Of a DNA stretch of 64,000 bases, positions 9,701-17,595 are shown one piece after another. Numbering within the stretch: position 1 is the first letter of the stretch; each line of letters starts with the position of its first letter. The stretch is taken from assembly GCA_964236105.1 (NCBI GenBank), contig CAXSBC010000012.1, positions 7,347-71,346 of the forward strand, written 5' to 3'. The notes under the pieces are model-generated. The model was not told where the DNA came from. It did not search any database and saw only the letters and a program-made list of their open reading frames with translations. The stretch comes from Lichenicola sp964236105 (lineage in GTDB: Bacteria > Pseudomonadota > Alphaproteobacteria > Acetobacterales > Acetobacteraceae). The translations under genes and the position numbers were made by a program.

Positions 9701-11292
9701 CGCTCGCTCTCGGGCACGAGTCCGGCTTCCGCTGTCCGCAGCCGCACGCCCAGCGCCTGGCATTCGGCCGCCGAGCGCTGCGCCAGCGCCGCTGCCGCCT
9801 GCAGCGCCTCGGTTGCCGTCCGGTGCCGCCGCCGGGCTTCCGCGTCCGCCAGCCCTGCCGAGTCCGCGGCGCGTGCGGCCGCGGTGTGCGCGTCCGCCAG
9901 CGCCTCGAGCTGCCGGGTTGCCGTTGCCAGCTCGCGCGCCGCATCGTCGCAGGCGGTCTCGTGCGCGTGCAGCAGGGCGGGATCGGGCAGCGCTGCCCGG
10001 TGCTGCGTCCGCTCGGCATCGGTCTGCGCCAGGCCCGCCGCCGCACGATGGAGCCGCGTCGCGGCGGCCTCGCGGTCGCGGGCCGCCTCGGCGCTGCGCG
10101 TCCGCGCCGAGGCGGCGTCCTCGGCGCTCGATCGCGCCGCCTGCTCGGCCTCGCCTCGCCGCGTTTGCAGCGTGCCCAGCCGCAGGCTGCCTGCCGCGCG
10201 ACGCTCGGGCAGGGCCGCGGCGGCGGCGGCCAGCTCGGCCGCCTCGGTTTCCAGGCGGGCCTGCGCCTCCTGGGCGTCGGCCAGGCGAAGGGCAGCCTCG
10301 TCGTGGTCGGCCTGCGCCCGGGCCAGGCGGGTACCCGCCTGAGCTGCATCCTGCAGCGCACGCTCGCTGTCGCCCGCGGCGCCGTCCACCTCGACGCGCC
10401 GCCGTTCGAGCAGGGTGCGCGCGTCCGCCTCCGCCAGGCGCGGTCCGGGGAGGCGCTGCTCGGCGGCCTGTTCGGCCGCCATCGTTTCCTGCAGGCGTCG
10501 GTCCGCATCCGCCAGTGCGGCGTGTCCTGCGAGCCGTGCCGCACCCGCTTCCGCCACCGCATGGCGCGCGCGCGCATGCAGCAGCGCCAGCAGCCCGGCC
10601 TCGCCGTCCCGCAGCTGCGAGGCGATCTCGCGGTAGCGCGCGGCCTGCTTTGCCTGCCCGGCCAGCGACTGCGCCCGCGCTGCGAGCTGCAGCCGCAGAT
10701 CCTCCGCGCGCGACAGGTTCGCCTCCGTGGCCCGCAGCTTGAGCTCGGCCTCGTGGCGCCTGGCATGCAGCCCGGTGATGCCGGCGGCCTCCTCCAGGAT
10801 CGAGCGGCGCTCCTCCGGCCGCGCGGTGACGATCGCCGCCACCCGGCCCTGGCTGACCATCGCCGAGGAGCGGGCGCCGCTGGCGAGGTCGGCGAACAGC
10901 GTCTGCACGTCGCGCGCGCGCAGCTCGCGGCCGTTGACCCGGTAGGCGCTGCCGACGCCGCGCTCGATGCGCCGGCTGATCTGCAGCTCGGCCTGGTCGT
11001 GGAACGGCGGCGGCGCGAGGCCGGCGGCCTCCTCGAGGGTGAGGATCACTTCCGCCAGGCTGCGCGCCGGGCGGGCCGCGGTGCCGGCGAAGATCAGGTC
11101 GTCCATCTCGGCCCCGCGCAGGGACCGGGCGGAGCTCTCGCCCATCGCCCAGCGCAGCGCCTCGACGACGTTGGACTTGCCGCAGCCGTTCGGTCCGACG
11201 ATCCCCGTCAGCCCGGGCAGGATCTCCACCGAGACCGGCTCGGCGAAGCTCTTGAAGCCGGCGATCCGCAGGTGGGCGAAGGTGACCGGCAC
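6748..11292 (-). CDS. smc: Chromosome segregation protein SMC
   Basis: A 1514-residue SMC ATPase, the core of bacterial condensin that compacts and segregates chromosomes. The Walker A motif GPNGCGKSN is at about residues 33-41 and the N-terminal head ends near 200. Two very Ala/Glu/Arg-rich coiled coils flank a central hinge. The hinge region includes a block around GMPGRSWRRLADEI and PGQCLVTRTGALWRWDGY. The C-terminal head has LSGGEQ (about 1415), Walker B VCVLDEVDAPLDD (about 1439-1451) and a switch VVTHHQLTM. It is longer than the usual 1150-1200 residues, mostly through longer coiled coils. It follows the dsbA-like gene by only 16 bp. A long open frame on the opposite strand is a composition artefact. 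Confidence 0.95.
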   Translation of the reverse strand: MPVTFAHLRIAGFKSFAEPVSVEILPGLTGIVGPNGCGKSNVVEALRWAMGESSARSLRGAEMDDLIFAGTAARPARSLAEVILTLEEAAGLAPPPFHDQAELQISRRIERGVGSAYRVNGRELRARDVQTLFADLASGARSSAMVSQGRVAAIVTARPEERRSILEEAAGITGLHARRHEAELKLRATEANLSRAEDLRLQLAARAQSLAGQAKQAARYREIASQLRDGEAGLLALLHARARHAVAEAGAARLAGHAALADADRRLQETMAAEQAAEQRLPGPRLAEADARTLLERRRVEVDGAAGDSERALQDAAQAGTRLARAQADHDEAALRLADAQEAQARLETEAAELAAAAAALPERRAAGSLRLGTLQTRRGEAEQAARSSAEDAASARTRSAEAARDREAAATRLHRAAAGLAQTDAERTQHRAALPDPALLHAHETACDDAARELATATRQLEALADAHTAAARAADSAGLADAEARRRHRTATEALQAAAALAQRSAAECQALGVRLRTAEAGLVPESERRAAAEAVSAADAVLAAAAASLDAADAARTEAVSARLEAGSCMLDAGRRREQLETACSRADATLRQTAAQQEALRRDQARASAAAPSPELVAAARQALAQAEQALGETERRLAAADAAQADAGADAARSAAGLALARETQGRLQAEADGLAQALEHDDPAAGGMPGRSWRRLADEIAVPPGLEAALAACLSDGLEAACGPDAAQAPDAAQAWLTLPALDPDRLPDEAVGLDRLLAAPAELGRLLSRAGLIEDGADGGSLQASLRPGQCLVTRTGALWRWDGYRVAAGTPSPAALRLQQRTRLGERRVRLQEAEAALALAAGAATEDAACQARATAAARAARAERASAEQALTQARREDARIGRQHAEAQARLDALTSQLPRAAAGLQDAAEACDAAHAALDALADPALLAGAHETASRREAEAVAAEAEARAARRRAEADARQARDAAAAGLARHVESEAARATLAPMLDRMQHEADAAEAGLAEARDALSALSPEDGAAALRHRLADLTSAAQAEQAMRERRQTAQAGLAADTAAREQAAAALLEGRSRLDALDARHELLRLEHAEADDAAQTLLAAAALLPDPEQAAAAAAAATDRLERLRDEERAALEAASLLASEQAALDARRGPLTAGLSDWRARCGAADASLAAARARLAEAQAEQALRAAAPAEAARRARALAAASEAAQAAHQAAQAELEAASRALQQAQLDRRGLEAALAAGREAALRAEAREEQAQAMLAQLLAETSAPPTAVPDDLSDAAEAALRRRIARLGRERDEIGPVNLRAELELGQVAEQGATIAREHAEIGGAIARLRGQIGHLNREGRERLLTVLESVDRHFQSLFGRMFGGGRAHLGLVGSDDPLSAGLEIYAQPPGKKLATLSLLSGGEQALCALSLIFAVFRCNPAPVCVLDEVDAPLDDANVERFCALLEDMVRETGTRFLVVTHHQLTMTHMDRLYGVTMQERGVSRVLSVDLARATEMAG

Positions 11293-11308
11293 GGCGCCGC
11301 CCCCGGCA

Positions 11309-11926
11309 TCAGGCGCCGGCGGCGGTCACCTTGCCCAGGAAGGTGTCGTATTCCATCTCGCCCGAGAACAGCGTGCTGCCGAAGATGAAGGAGGGCGTGC
11401 TGTCGATCTTGTACTTGGCCTGTCCGGTATTCTGCTCGTCCAGGATCTCCTGGCGCAGCCCGGCATCGTCGACCGTCTTCTGGAACAGCTCGTGCGACAT
11501 CCCGGCGAGCGCCGCCATCTTGGCGAGTTCGGTCTGGGGATCGCTCGACTGCGAGAACGCCCAGTGGTCCTGGCTCGCGAACAGCGACTGCACGAACGGC
11601 TCGTAGCGCTCCGCCGGCAGGGCGCGCGACACCGCGGCGGCGGCCAGCGCCACCTGGTCGAGCGGGAAGTCGTGATACACGTAGCGGATGCGGCCGGTGT
11701 CGATCAGCTTGGCCTGCACCTCGGGAAACACCGTCTGGCTGAAGCGCGCGCAATGGGTGCAGGTCAGCGAGAACCATTCCTGCACCACCAGCTTGGCGTC
11801 CGGCTTGCCGAGCGAGCGCTCGCCCATGCGCGGATCGGCGGTTGCGGCCTCGGCGCCGAAGGCAGGGCGGGCGAGCGCCAGCGCAGGGGCTGCGGCAAGA
11901 AGCAGGACGCGTCGGGATAGGCTCAT
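11309..11926 (-). CDS. DsbA-family thiol:disulfide protein
   Basis: A 205-residue exported thioredoxin-fold protein (Thioredoxin_4/DsbA family). The start is placed at the Met before LSRRVLLLAAAP, which gives a normal signal peptide with a Tat-like RR and an AFGA cleavage region. A GGAG ribosome site lies about 9 bases upstream. The active site is CTHC (Cys56 and Cys59), followed by the cis-Pro loop STPSFIFG. Such proteins oxidise or isomerise disulfides in the periplasm. The gene sits between DUF721 and smc. From memory this order is common in alphaproteobacteria, although no functional link to chromosome segregation is established. Confidence 0.85.
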   Translation of the reverse strand: MSLSRRVLLLAAAPALALARPAFGAEAATADPRMGERSLGKPDAKLVVQEWFSLTCTHCARFSQTVFPEVQAKLIDTGRIRYVYHDFPLDQVALAAAAVSRALPAERYEPFVQSLFASQDHWAFSQSSDPQTELAKMAALAGMSHELFQKTVDDAGLRQEILDEQNTGQAKYKIDSTPSFIFGSTLFSGEMEYDTFLGKVTAAGA

Positions 11927-12029
11927 CGGCAGCGACTCCGGCTGGCAGGCGATCGGGACCGCGCCCCGATCCAGGTGCCCGACAGAGACCGGCAAAGTGG
12001 TGGAGCGTCAAGCGTGCCGAGAGGCGCGG

Positions 12030-12515
12030 TCAGCGCCTGGCGCGTGCCGCGATGCGGCCGCCGAGGCGGGCGAGCGCCTCCTGCAGCTCGCCCTCCGGCA
12101 GGCCCTCGACCACGACCGGGACGGGCGCCCGCGCGGGCTCGGCCGCATCCGGCGCCGGATTGACCAGATCGTCCTGCACGAAGCGCAGCCGTTCGACGAT
12201 CTGGCGGCCGAGCCCGGTATTGATCCGCGCGATCAGCTGCGGCGCCAGGTGCTGCAGCTCGAGCGCCGCCGGCCCGTTCGCCGCCAGCGTCAGGGTGCCG
12301 CCGGAGAAGCGGCGCGGCGCGGTGATGGCGGCCGTCTGCGGCCCGACCAGCGTGGCCCAGTCGGTCATCAGCTGCACCGCCGCCGGCGAGCGAGACTTGA
12401 AGGCCGGCCGGGTGATCGCCGGCAGCAGGCTCGCCAGCGGCCTCGGGCCATAGACGTGCCGGGTCGGCGGGTCGGGTGACGCGGGCGGCTTGCCGCTGCG
12501 GACGTCCTTCGCCAT
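12030..12515 (-). CDS. DUF721 (DciA-like) protein
   Basis: A 161-residue protein of the DUF721 family, whose members include DciA, a replicative-helicase loader or operator in bacteria that lack DnaC/DnaI. The core includes LMTDWATLVGPQTA and LAANGPAALELQHL, followed by LIARINTGLG, the usual K-homology-like arrangement. The start is the Met of MAKDVRSGK, 6 bp from the divergent mutY start, so the two promoters must overlap the opposite coding regions. The C-terminal tail is Ala/Arg-rich. The dsbA-like gene starts about 100 bp downstream on the same strand. Confidence 0.8.
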   Translation of the reverse strand: MAKDVRSGKPPASPDPPTRHVYGPRPLASLLPAITRPAFKSRSPAAVQLMTDWATLVGPQTAAITAPRRFSGGTLTLAANGPAALELQHLAPQLIARINTGLGRQIVERLRFVQDDLVNPAPDAAEPARAPVPVVVEGLPEGELQEALARLGGRIAARARR

Positions 12516-12521
12516 AGACCC

Positions 12522-13574
12522 GTGGTGCCTCCCCAAGCTCGCGATCTGCTGCACTGGTACGACCGTCACCGGCGCATCCTGCCCTGGCGCGCGCCGCCCG
12601 GCGAGACCGCCGATCCCTACCATGTCTGGCTCAGCGAGATCATGCTGCAGCAGACCACGGTCGCCGCGGTGATCCCCTTCTATCTCCGGTTCCTGGCGCT
12701 GTTCCCGACCGTGCAGGCGCTCGCCGCCGCGCCGGACGAGCGGGTGATGCAGGCCTGGGCCGGGCTCGGCTACTATGCCAGGGCGCGCAACCTGCATGCC
12801 TGCGCCAGGGCGGTCGCGGCGCGCGGCGGCTTTCCGTCCACCATCGCCGAGCTGCGGGAGCTGCCGGGCATCGGCGGCTACACTGCGCCGGCGATCGCGG
12901 CGATCGCCTTCGGCGTGCCCGCCGTGCCGGTGGACGGCAATGTCGAGCGGGTGGCCTCGCGCCTGTTCGCGATCGAGACGCCGCTGCCGGCGGCGCGCCG
13001 CACCCTGGCGCTGGCAGCCGCGACGCTCGGCGCCGACCCGGACGCGCAGGCACGCCCGTCGGATTTCGCGCAAGGCCTGTTCGATCTCGGCGCCACCATC
13101 TGCACGTCCAGGCGGCCCGTCTGCGCCCTCTGCCCCTGGCGCGGCGACTGTGCGGCACAGGCGCAGGGCATCGCCGAGCGTCTGCCGGTCCGGGCCGCCA
13201 AGCCCGTGCGTCCGGAGCGTCACGGCGTGCTGTTCCACCTGACCGACCGCGACGGCGCCGTGCTGCTGCAGCGCCGTCCTCCGGAGGGGCTGCTGGGCGG
13301 CATGACCGAGCTCCCCGGCACGTCCTGGCGCGAGGCGACGTGGGGCGAGGCGGAGGCGCTGGCGCTGGCGCCGGTGCAGGCGGACTGGCGGCCGCTCGGC
13401 GGCGTGCGTCACGTCTTCACCCATTTCGCCCTGACCCTGGCGGTGTTCGGCGCCGGCTGCGACACCGTCCCGGCCCGGGCCCTGGCCGGCCGCTTCCTGC
13501 GTCCCGGCCAGGAGCTGGCGGACGAGGCGCTGCCGACCCTGATGCGCAAGGCGCTGTCGCTGGCCCGCCCCTGA
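12522..13574 (+). CDS. mutY: A/G-specific adenine DNA glycosylase
   Basis: A 350-residue base-excision repair enzyme that removes adenine mispaired with 8-oxoguanine. The catalytic Glu is in SEIMLQQT (about residue 39). The helix-hairpin-helix is LPGIGGYTA (about 114-122), followed by the catalytic Asp in VDGNV (about 138). The 4Fe-4S ligands are Cys194, 201, 204 and 210 (C-x6-C-x2-C-x5-C). A C-terminal NUDIX-like 8-oxoG recognition domain follows, with GGMTELPGT. The start is GTG at 12522, or possibly the next GTG, divergent from the DUF721 gene. The length is normal. Confidence 0.95.
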   Translation: MVPPQARDLLHWYDRHRRILPWRAPPGETADPYHVWLSEIMLQQTTVAAVIPFYLRFLALFPTVQALAAAPDERVMQAWAGLGYYARARNLHACARAVAARGGFPSTIAELRELPGIGGYTAPAIAAIAFGVPAVPVDGNVERVASRLFAIETPLPAARRTLALAAATLGADPDAQARPSDFAQGLFDLGATICTSRRPVCALCPWRGDCAAQAQGIAERLPVRAAKPVRPERHGVLFHLTDRDGAVLLQRRPPEGLLGGMTELPGTSWREATWGEAEALALAPVQADWRPLGGVRHVFTHFALTLAVFGAGCDTVPARALAGRFLRPGQELADEALPTLMRKALSLARP

Positions 13575-13644
13575 GCCGCTCACATGTTCACGATTTATTC
13601 CCGGGGCCTGCATCTGGTCCCGGCGATCGGCTATGATCGCCCGC

Positions 13645-14802
13645 ATGCGATTCGTGCACACATCGGACTGGCAGATCGGCAAGGGCTTCCGCTTCGCCGA
13701 CGACGACACCCTCGCTGTCCTGCAGAACGAGCGGATCGACGTGATCGGCCGCATCGGCCGGCTGGCCCGCGCCGAGGGTGCCGCGCGCGTCCTGGTCGCC
13801 GGCGACCTGTGGGACATGGCGGCTCCCGCCGACCGCACCCTGCGCCAGCCGATCGAGCGCATGCGCCAGTTTCCCGACCTGCACTGGCACCTGATCCCGG
13901 GCAATCACGATCCCAACCTGCCCGGCGGCCTGTGGGACCGCCTGCTGCGCACCGGCTTGCCGGACACGATCCACCCGCATCTCTCGCCGCAGCCGGTGCC
14001 GCTCGGGGCGGGTGACGGCGGCCGCGACGCCTGGCTGCTTCCCGCCGTGCTGGACCGCCGTCACGCCTTCGGCGATCCGACCGCCTGCATGGACGAGGCG
14101 GCGACGCCGGAGGGCGCGCTCCGCATCGGGCTGGCGCACGGCTCGGTGCGCAGCTTCGGCAGCGATCCCGGCGACGCCCACAACCTGATCGCCGCCGACC
14201 GCGCGGTGCGAAGCGGCCTCGCCTACCTGGCGCTGGGCGACTGGCACGGCATGATCCCCGCCGGCGAGCGCAGCTGGTATGCCGGCACGCCGGAGCCGGA
14301 CGGCTTCGATCGCGGCGGCGACGGCGGCGGCAGCGTGCTGCTGGTCTCGCCCGACGCCCCGGCCGGCACGCCGCTCGCGGCGGCGCATCGTGTCGGGCGC
14401 TTCGTCTGGAGCCAGCAGCGGGCGATCCTGACCGGCCGCGCCGACATCGACGCGCTGGAGGACCGGCTGCGCGGCATCGACCGCGGCGATCCGAGCCGCG
14501 TGCTGGCCTGGCTCATCGTCGAGGGCGCGCTCGGGCTCGACGACCATGCCGCCTTCCAGGACCGCATCCGCGGCGGCGTCGGCAGCGCGCTGCGGGCGCT
14601 GCGCATCGACGACGCGCGGCTCGAGCCGACCGCCTCGTCCGACGACCTGGCGACGCTCGGCGCCAGCGGCGCCCTGCGCGATGCCGCCGACCGGCTCGCC
14701 CTGCAGGTGGCCCAGCCCGGCGGCGGCACCGATCCCGACATCGCCCGCGCCGCCCTGCAGCGGCTGCTGTTCCTGGCCCGTCACGAGGCCGCCGCGCCAT
14801 GA
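13645..14802 (+). CDS. SbcD-like metallophosphoesterase (DNA repair nuclease subunit)
   Basis: A 385-residue calcineurin-type phosphoesterase of the SbcD/Mre11/YhaO group. The metal motifs run HTSDWQIG, GDLWD, GNHD, a late LAHGS and LGDWHG. The first motif carries Gln where classical SbcD has His (SDxH); this variant occurs in some SbcD-like subfamilies, so activity is plausible but changed. The start is the Met of MRFVHTSD. An alternative in-frame ATG lies 12 bp upstream. The stop overlaps the ATG of the SbcC-like gene (ATGA), so the two are translationally coupled and should form a nuclease-ATPase complex acting on DNA ends. Confidence 0.85.
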   Translation: MRFVHTSDWQIGKGFRFADDDTLAVLQNERIDVIGRIGRLARAEGAARVLVAGDLWDMAAPADRTLRQPIERMRQFPDLHWHLIPGNHDPNLPGGLWDRLLRTGLPDTIHPHLSPQPVPLGAGDGGRDAWLLPAVLDRRHAFGDPTACMDEAATPEGALRIGLAHGSVRSFGSDPGDAHNLIAADRAVRSGLAYLALGDWHGMIPAGERSWYAGTPEPDGFDRGGDGGGSVLLVSPDAPAGTPLAAAHRVGRFVWSQQRAILTGRADIDALEDRLRGIDRGDPSRVLAWLIVEGALGLDDHAAFQDRIRGGVGSALRALRIDDARLEPTASSDDLATLGASGALRDAADRLALQVAQPGGGTDPDIARAALQRLLFLARHEAAAP

Positions 14803-17552
14803 GGCTGCGCACGATCGAGCTCGACCAGTTCCGCAAGTTCGACCGCCGGGTGCGGCTCGAGGGGCTGGGCGACGGCGTCAACGTGCTGTGCGGCCCCAAC
14901 GAGCACGGCAAGTCCACCGTGCTGGCGGCCCTGCGCGCGGTGCTGTTCGAGCGCCACAACTCCCGCACCGAGTCGATCCGCGGCTACCAGCATCGCCGCG
15001 GCAGCACCGCACCCGCGGTGGCGCTGGAGTTCGAGCATGACGGCACGCTGCACCGGATCGAGAAGCGCTTCCTGTCGCGCCCGTCCGCCCGGCTGGTGTC
15101 CGCGGGTGCGGCCTATGACGGCGACGCGGCCGAGGAACGGCTGCAACGGCTGCTCGGCGTCTCGGTCACGTCCCGCGCCGCCAGGGACGCGGCACAGACC
15201 GCCTCGATCTGGGGCGCGCTGCTGGTGGCGCAGGGCGACAGCTTCGCGCAGGCGCGGCTCGGCGAGGGCGCCCGCTCCACCCTGTCGGAATGCCTGGAGG
15301 CCGAGCTCGGCAGCGTCAGCGGCGGGGCGGCGACCGGCCGGCTGCTGAAGCGGGTGCAGGACTTGCTCGCAGCGCTGCTGGACGGCTACGGCCGGCCCCG
15401 CGACCGCTACAAGGCCGCGGTCGCCGAGGAGGAGGCCGCGCGTGCCGGCATCGCCACCCTCGAGGAGCGCGGCCGCCTGCTGCGCGGCGATCTGGATGCC
15501 GCCGTCGCCGCCCGTAACGCCCTGGCCCGCGAGGAGGACCCCGTCCGCGCCGAGCAGATCGTCGAGCAGCTGGCGTCGGCGCGGCGTCACCGCGATGCCG
15601 TGCTCGGCTATCGCAATCGCCTGGCGGAGGCGGAGTCCGGCGTGCGCCTGGCGCTCTCGGCGCATGACGAGGCCCTGGCCGAGCAGACCCGGCGCACCGC
15701 CCGCGCCGGCGCGCTGGCGGCTGCCGGGCAGGCCCTGTCCGGCCTGCTCGCCGCCGAGGCCGAGGCCCGCGCGCGCGACGATGCCGCCCGTGCCGCCATG
15801 TCCGGTCGTCGCGACGCCCATGACGATGCGGTCCGTCGCCAGGACGAGGCCGAGCGTGTCCTGCGTCGCGCCGCGGCCGGTCTCGAAGCCGCCGATCAGG
15901 CGGCGCTGCACCGGTCCGCCGCCGTTGGCCTGGCACGGGCCGAGGCCGAGGCCGCCCGCGCGTCCGCCCTGTCGGAGTCGCTGTCGCGCCTGCGCCTGGA
16001 CGAGGCGGCGATGCGCGGGCTGCAGGCGGCCGAGCTCGCCGATCGCGGCAACCGGGCGGCGCTGCAGGCCCAGGCCACCCTCGTCGAGCTGTGCCTCGAC
16101 GTCGCGGCCGAGCTGCTGGTCGAGGGTGCCGCGCCGGAAACGCTGCCGCCCGGCCCGGTCCGCCTCAGCCTGACGCGCCCGGCCGAGCTGCTGATCCCCG
16201 GCGCCGGCCGCCTGTGCATCGCGCCCGCCGGCCGCGACCGCGAGAAGCTGCATGCCGCCGCCGGCGACAGCGCCCGCGCCCTGCGCCGCGCGCTGGACGC
16301 CGCCGGCTGCGCCGACCTCGCCGAGGCCGAGCGTCGCCTGGGCGAGCGCCGCCTGCTGGCCGCAAGCCTGGACCAGGCGCAGCGCGCGCTGGCCCTGCTG
16401 CTCGCCGGCGCCTTCGCCGGCACCGCCGCTGCCGGCACCGCTCCCGGCAGTGCTCCCGGCCTCGACGCGCTGCGCCGGCACGTCGCCTCGCTGCAGGCCG
16501 GCCTGGACCAGCGCGTCTCGGCCCTCGGCCCCGATGCCGGGCTGCCGGAGCGTTCCGACGTGGCCGCCTTGCACGACGCGGCCCTGCGCGAGGCCGAGCG
16601 GCTGCGCGACGCCGCCCTCGCCGCGCATGGCGCGCTGCTGGCCCCCGACGCCGAGCGCGACCGCGCCGCGGCGATGCTGCGGCAGGCCGAGTTCGATCGC
16701 CGCGACCGCGCCGCCGACTGCGCCCGCCTGTCCGCCGAGCAGGCGGCGGCAGAGCAGGCCGAGTCCGCCGATGCCCTGGCCGAACGCCTGCGCCAGGCGC
16801 AGGAGGATCTGTCCGCGCGACGCCAGGCGCTGTCGGCGCTGTCCGCTTCCGCCCCGGAAGGCACGCCCGAGATGGCCGACGCCACCATCCGGCGCCTGGA
16901 GGAGGTCCAGTCCAACCGGCGCGTCCGCATCGGCGCGCTGCGCGTCGAGCTCGCGCGGCTGGAAAGCCGCATTGCGCAGGAGGAGGGCGTCGGGCTGGAC
17001 GAGCAGATCGAGGCGGCGATCCGGCTGCGCGACACGGCAGGGCGCGAGCACGCGCATCATCGCCGCGAGGCCGCGATCCTGCTGCTGCTGCGCGACACGC
17101 TGCTGCAGGCCGACCGCGAGGCGCGGGAGCGCTACCTGGCGCCGCTGATGACCCGCCTGAGCCCCTACCTGCAGGCGCTGTTCCCGCGCGCGCGCCTGTC
17201 GCTGCGCGACGACTTCCAGATCACCGGCCTGTCCCGCCTCGATGCCGTCGCCACCGGCTCCGAGCCGGACGACGAGACCTTCGACTCGCTGTCGCACGGC
17301 ACGCGCGAGCAGATCGCGATCCTGGCCCGGCTCGCCTTCGCCGACATGCTGCTGCAGAGCGGCCGTCCGGCCTTCCTGGTGCTCGACGACGCGCTGGCGT
17401 TTGCCGATCACCGGCGCATGGAGCGCATGTTCGACATCCTGACCGATGCCGGCCGCCGCATGCAGATCCTCGTGCTCACCTGCCGCGAGGACCTCGCCAC
17501 CGGCCTGGGCGGCACCCGCGTCACCCTGCGCGAGGCAGCGCCCGCCGGGTGA
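14799..17552 (+). CDS. SbcC/YhaN-like AAA ATPase
   Basis: A 917-residue ABC-type ATPase with long Ala/Arg/Glu-rich coiled coils. Walker A is GPNEHGKST (about residues 32-40). The C-terminal head has SLSHGTREQI, a signature variant with His in place of the second Gly, then Walker B FLVLDDALAFAD (about 859-870). This pattern fits Rad50/SbcC-like proteins of the YhaN group rather than classical SbcC. The Zn-hook CxxC is not obvious in the coiled coil. It overlaps the upstream metallophosphoesterase gene by 4 bp and should be its partner. It probably processes DNA ends or hairpins (family inference). Confidence 0.85.
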   Translation: MRLRTIELDQFRKFDRRVRLEGLGDGVNVLCGPNEHGKSTVLAALRAVLFERHNSRTESIRGYQHRRGSTAPAVALEFEHDGTLHRIEKRFLSRPSARLVSAGAAYDGDAAEERLQRLLGVSVTSRAARDAAQTASIWGALLVAQGDSFAQARLGEGARSTLSECLEAELGSVSGGAATGRLLKRVQDLLAALLDGYGRPRDRYKAAVAEEEAARAGIATLEERGRLLRGDLDAAVAARNALAREEDPVRAEQIVEQLASARRHRDAVLGYRNRLAEAESGVRLALSAHDEALAEQTRRTARAGALAAAGQALSGLLAAEAEARARDDAARAAMSGRRDAHDDAVRRQDEAERVLRRAAAGLEAADQAALHRSAAVGLARAEAEAARASALSESLSRLRLDEAAMRGLQAAELADRGNRAALQAQATLVELCLDVAAELLVEGAAPETLPPGPVRLSLTRPAELLIPGAGRLCIAPAGRDREKLHAAAGDSARALRRALDAAGCADLAEAERRLGERRLLAASLDQAQRALALLLAGAFAGTAAAGTAPGSAPGLDALRRHVASLQAGLDQRVSALGPDAGLPERSDVAALHDAALREAERLRDAALAAHGALLAPDAERDRAAAMLRQAEFDRRDRAADCARLSAEQAAAEQAESADALAERLRQAQEDLSARRQALSALSASAPEGTPEMADATIRRLEEVQSNRRVRIGALRVELARLESRIAQEEGVGLDEQIEAAIRLRDTAGREHAHHRREAAILLLLRDTLLQADREARERYLAPLMTRLSPYLQALFPRARLSLRDDFQITGLSRLDAVATGSEPDDETFDSLSHGTREQIAILARLAFADMLLQSGRPAFLVLDDALAFADHRRMERMFDILTDAGRRMQILVLTCREDLATGLGGTRVTLREAAPAG

Positions 17553-17595
17553 ACCGGACCGGGCGCCGCGTCGCCATCCTCGGCCTGTCGCGCGC

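Noticed and set aside
6841..11388. A 1515-codon open frame on the plus strand opposite smc
   Set aside because: It is the mirror of the Ala/Glu/Arg-rich smc coiled coil. High GC removes stop codons from the opposite strand; the product is a low-complexity Arg/Gln/Leu protein with no known motif.
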